A stretch of DNA of 64,000 nt, taken from assembly GCA_029448655.1 (NCBI GenBank), contig JACCLO010000006.1, forward strand, positions 1,674,001-1,738,000, given 5' to 3'. The DNA is from Wolfiporia cocos. Lineage: Eukaryota > Basidiomycota > Agaricomycetes > Polyporales > Phaeolaceae. Positions 61,347 to 64,000 of the stretch are shown in pieces. Made by a program: the position numbers and the translations under genes. Within the stretch, counting starts at the first letter, position 1. The number at the start of each line of letters is the position of its first letter. The notes beneath the pieces are model-generated. The model did no database searches and was not told the origin of the DNA. It saw only the letters and a program-made list of their open reading frames with translations.

Positions 61347-61689
61347 AATGTAGAGTTACCGTGACGTAGCCGAGGTGCGACAAACTCCTTCCATGGGCAG
61401 TGGCTACCGTATTAAGGAGTTGCCTAATCAAGATGCTTTTCTATAGAAGATGTACAAAGTGTCCTACACGATGTTTCTTAGACGGTATAATCAGCAGAGT
61501 CTGCACCAACACGAGTCTAGTCGCCGAAGTGCTCTACGTCAAATTCAGGAATATCATATCATATCGAGTCTTGCTTCTACGGCTCCAAGCCTCCACGACG
61601 ACTCAGATCAGAAACTCGCGCGAGCAAGCTCAGATGCCGCATTAGGAAGTTCAGCCATCACCGGAAAGAAATACGCGAGCTTCATGTCA

Positions 61690-62010
61690 GAGAACATGTG
61701 CGATTTCGGCAAATGTGACTCGTTTACCATCTGCATATCGCGCCCACCTTTGATATACAGGTCGGCTTGCCTCCCTTGCCTATCCATTCGCAAGCAGAGG
61801 TACACTGTTGATCGTGGTGTGAACATTCCGGATATCTCACATACGAACCTACGAACAGACTGCAACCTCATGAGTCTGTTCTTCGTATTGGACGAGTACA
61901 CCGTTGTCGAGAGCGCTCCCGTAGTCCGTGAAATGATCGACGTTGTGACCGACGCCGTCAAGAATCACACCCACGTCCGCAAGGAAGATTTTACTTGGAG
62001 AAGTTGCGCG
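61690..62010 (+). pseudogene. Relic of a basidiomycete sesquiterpene synthase
   Basis: The frame at 61828-61975 reads LRTDCNLMSLFFVLDEYT then VVESAPVVREMIDVVTDA, closely like the first metal-binding region of fungal sesquiterpene synthases. A second piece in another frame, RLASLAYPFASR (near 61762-61799), belongs just before it. The metal motif normally DEYTD has Val in place of the last Asp. Expected intron borders between the pieces are lost, and the second metal motif (NSE-like) was not found. A dead fragment is inferred. Functional relatives cyclise farnesyl diphosphate. Confidence 0.6.
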
Positions 62011-63007
62011 GAGAACATCATGGTATGCTGCCTGTTGTCAGATTGGATTGTCAGAACGATGGCATGCTCAGCGGGATTATAGCTCAACGTACGCGGTACG
62101 ATGGAGGACTACCGACCTTGCATACCGGTAGAAGTCTAATGTCGGAACCGGTGTTAATATGGTATGCATAGACGCAGTTATCCCATACGCGGCGGACGCT
62201 ATCATCGTGCACGCGAACGTGAGTCGTTTGCACTCGAGTATGAACGCAATCAACTCAGTATCGACCCTTCGCAAAAGGTGAGCCTGAGCGTAGCAGCCTG
62301 CAAACGGGTTCAGCTTTCGTCACGAAACTCCAATCCAGGATCGTTGACAATTACGTTTTAATGAGCGCCAGTGCTATGTCCACATCCAGGTATGTCGCCT
62401 GAAACGATATGCTTGATCACTAGAGATCTTCATTAGTGACATTACGCCAGGTGCCGTCTATTAGATTGAATTTCCTCTGATTGGCGCGATGGAGAGTCTT
62501 GCTCCGCTTCATTATGATAGCGTTGTCTGTTTGCCACCATGGAGCTCTGTGAGCACTTGACCTGAGGCTGATCCATGCGTGACACGGTAGCTACCTATAG
62601 CGCGCGGGTGGACGGGAACAATTGCCGATTCATCAAAGCATTCCCACGCTATGGATTTAGCCTCATGGTATAAATCCCCGCTCAGACAGGAAGACATAGT
62701 GGCATCAACTCCCATTCATACCTCTCGTGGTTTGACAAGCCGCGATTCGCTACTGCTCGCTCATTGCACATTATTGCAGAGGTGAGAGACGTTTCTGCGT
62801 GCACGAACACTCATTTGATGGTACCCACCTAGCGGGCCTGTTCCAGTGGCACTACGCCTCGAGTTTATACAGACTGCGATACAAGCTGTTCGTCACATCG
62901 AGTATCGCGGACAACACTTCAGGCCAGATTTGATCGATCTGATCTATTTCTTCGTCGATTGCTAGGCGACAAGCCGTCCAGAGTGCTGCCACAGTAATTG
63001 CGCATCA
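62011..63007. other. Intergenic region
   Basis: No supported gene. Further terpene-synthase debris could lie in the first 200 bp but is not recognisable. Confidence 0.35.
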
Positions 63008-63083
63008 TGAGACTTAGATCTCAGGTAAACAGTGTTTTCCTCGAATGTGATTCGACATATTGACGCTTTATCAACGCCAGAGC

Positions 63084-64000
63084 ATGCAGCTCGCACATGA
63101 TGGACCCCCGTTTGATGGCAACTGTCCTATCGAACGCGTGCCAACCTTAATCCTCGCATACATTTTCGGCTTCGTCCTAATCGACCATGTTGACAATTGG
63201 TGGTTCTCTTGCCGAACGGTCTGTGGGGACGCCAGACTGTCCAATAGGTGGATTGGACGAATAATGGTTGTGTGTCGCCGGTGGCACGACATCGTGATGC
63301 ACACACCCCGGTTGTGGACCTATATTGCGATCGATGAAGAACGAGAGATTTCGGACATATCCCTATATCAGGAACGATCAAGAGTGCTTCCCATCTACGT
63401 ATACGTCAGGAATGGGACGCGAAATATCTTCGAAAATATTGCGCGCTATTCACCTCGCATCAAGGAGCTCTTTTGTCTCTTTGACGAGAGGAGAGACCTT
63501 TCGGCTCTTGACGCATTTCGTTCTCCCGCACCCATTCTTGAAAGTCTATCAATCCACGTCAAGTACGAGAGCGCGGAGACGGAGACACTCTCGCCCATCT
63601 TCAACGGCCAGATGCCTAACTTGCGAAAGCTAACGCTCATTCCATTCGCCTATACTCCGGGAAACGAGTTCCGCAATCTGACACATCTCAGATTGGAGAA
63701 TCAAATGGATTCGACGTGGAATATGAACGATTTCATGACGCTGCTCGAGGCCAATCCGAATCTCGAGCAACTGCACATGTTCGCCGCCTCGCCTGCACCG
63801 GTTTCAGAGTTCTCTCGCTTCGTTCACCTTCCCCAATTGCGTGTCTGGTACCTTTGTTGGCACGATTGGCAACAGATGTCGCGAATCCTGACATGTGTTG
63901 GAATACCGCCTACCGCTCAATTGATTATACGCGATGTTCGTGAAGAGCCGGGCGCAAGCATTTTAGATGCGTTTCCTGAAGACATCACTCACCTCAAGAA
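63084..64000 (+). CDS. F-box protein, 5' part, running off the right edge
   Basis: An open frame without stop runs from the ATG at 63084 to the end of the window (about 305 residues). The F-box is VPTLILAYIFGFVL ... VCRRWHDIVMHTPRLWTYI, the common agaricomycete form with the CRRW and TPRLW signatures. Leu-rich segments follow (LESLSIHVKY, LRKLTLIPFAY, LTHLRLENQM, LEQLHMF), as in LRR-type F-box adaptors of SCF ubiquitin ligases. An upstream ATG at 63008 joined over a possible intron (63026-63080, gtaaac...gccag) would add six residues. It is not related in sequence to the F-box protein at the left end beyond the domain. Confidence 0.75.
   Translation, partial: MQLAHDGPPFDGNCPIERVPTLILAYIFGFVLIDHVDNWWFSCRTVCGDARLSNRWIGRIMVVCRRWHDIVMHTPRLWTYIAIDEEREISDISLYQERSRVLPIYVYVRNGTRNIFENIARYSPRIKELFCLFDERRDLSALDAFRSPAPILESLSIHVKYESAETETLSPIFNGQMPNLRKLTLIPFAYTPGNEFRNLTHLRLENQMDSTWNMNDFMTLLEANPNLEQLHMFAASPAPVSEFSRFVHLPQLRVWYLCWHDWQQMSRILTCVGIPPTAQLIIRDVREEPGASILDAFPEDITHLK

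Overview
This is nuclear DNA of a filamentous fungus, almost certainly an agaricomycete basidiomycete (Polyporales-like). The evidence is dense short introns (45-70 nt, GT...AG, often with a CTGAC/CTAAC-like branch point), GC-rich exons, F-box proteins with the agaricomycete style of F-box, an Svf1-family gene, and a family of adenylation-carrier-reductase (A-T-R) NRPS-like genes. Gene models were spliced by hand. For most complete models the exon lengths sum to a multiple of three and the peptides match known families.

Layout. 0-2.2 kb: the 3' end of an unknown gene and an F-box gene. 2.2-8.7 kb: gene-poor. 8.7-24 kb: a compact block of intact genes. These are an Svf1-like protein, an Oma1-like mitochondrial metalloprotease, an RGG-repeat protein with a duplicated intron-bearing segment, a transketolase-like enzyme, a DUF6729/AT-hook/Cys-rich protein, a DUF4112 membrane protein and a Pro/Ser-rich hypothetical protein. 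24.96-27.50 kb: four head-to-tail Helitron-like elements in a short-long-short-long array, the long ones carrying a 22-bp hairpin minisatellite. 28-61 kb: a repeat-rich accessory region built around an expanding A-T-R family. It has one copy broken by a miniature LTR element, one 5' stub cut by a GC-rich hAT-like MITE, one intact copy, one near-identical copy with a destroyed splice donor, and one intact copy that needs a GC-AG intron. An O-fucosyltransferase-like gene, a Tc1/mariner-type MITE, a foldback repeat, and a hAT element (8-bp TSD) holding a solo LTR (5-bp TSD) lie between them. 61-62 kb: a second Helitron-type terminus and a decayed sesquiterpene-synthase relic. 63-64 kb: an F-box gene runs off the right edge.

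How it fits together. The left half looks like conserved housekeeping sequence. The right half looks like a secondary-metabolite locus where A-T-R genes (activation of a carboxylic acid, tethering, reductive release) duplicate, exchange sequence and decay while several transposon classes insert. The most unusual signals are the Helitron concatemer, whose internal junctions are 3' CTAG directly on 5' TC, and the GT/GC/GA series of the same intron donor across the A-T-R paralogues.
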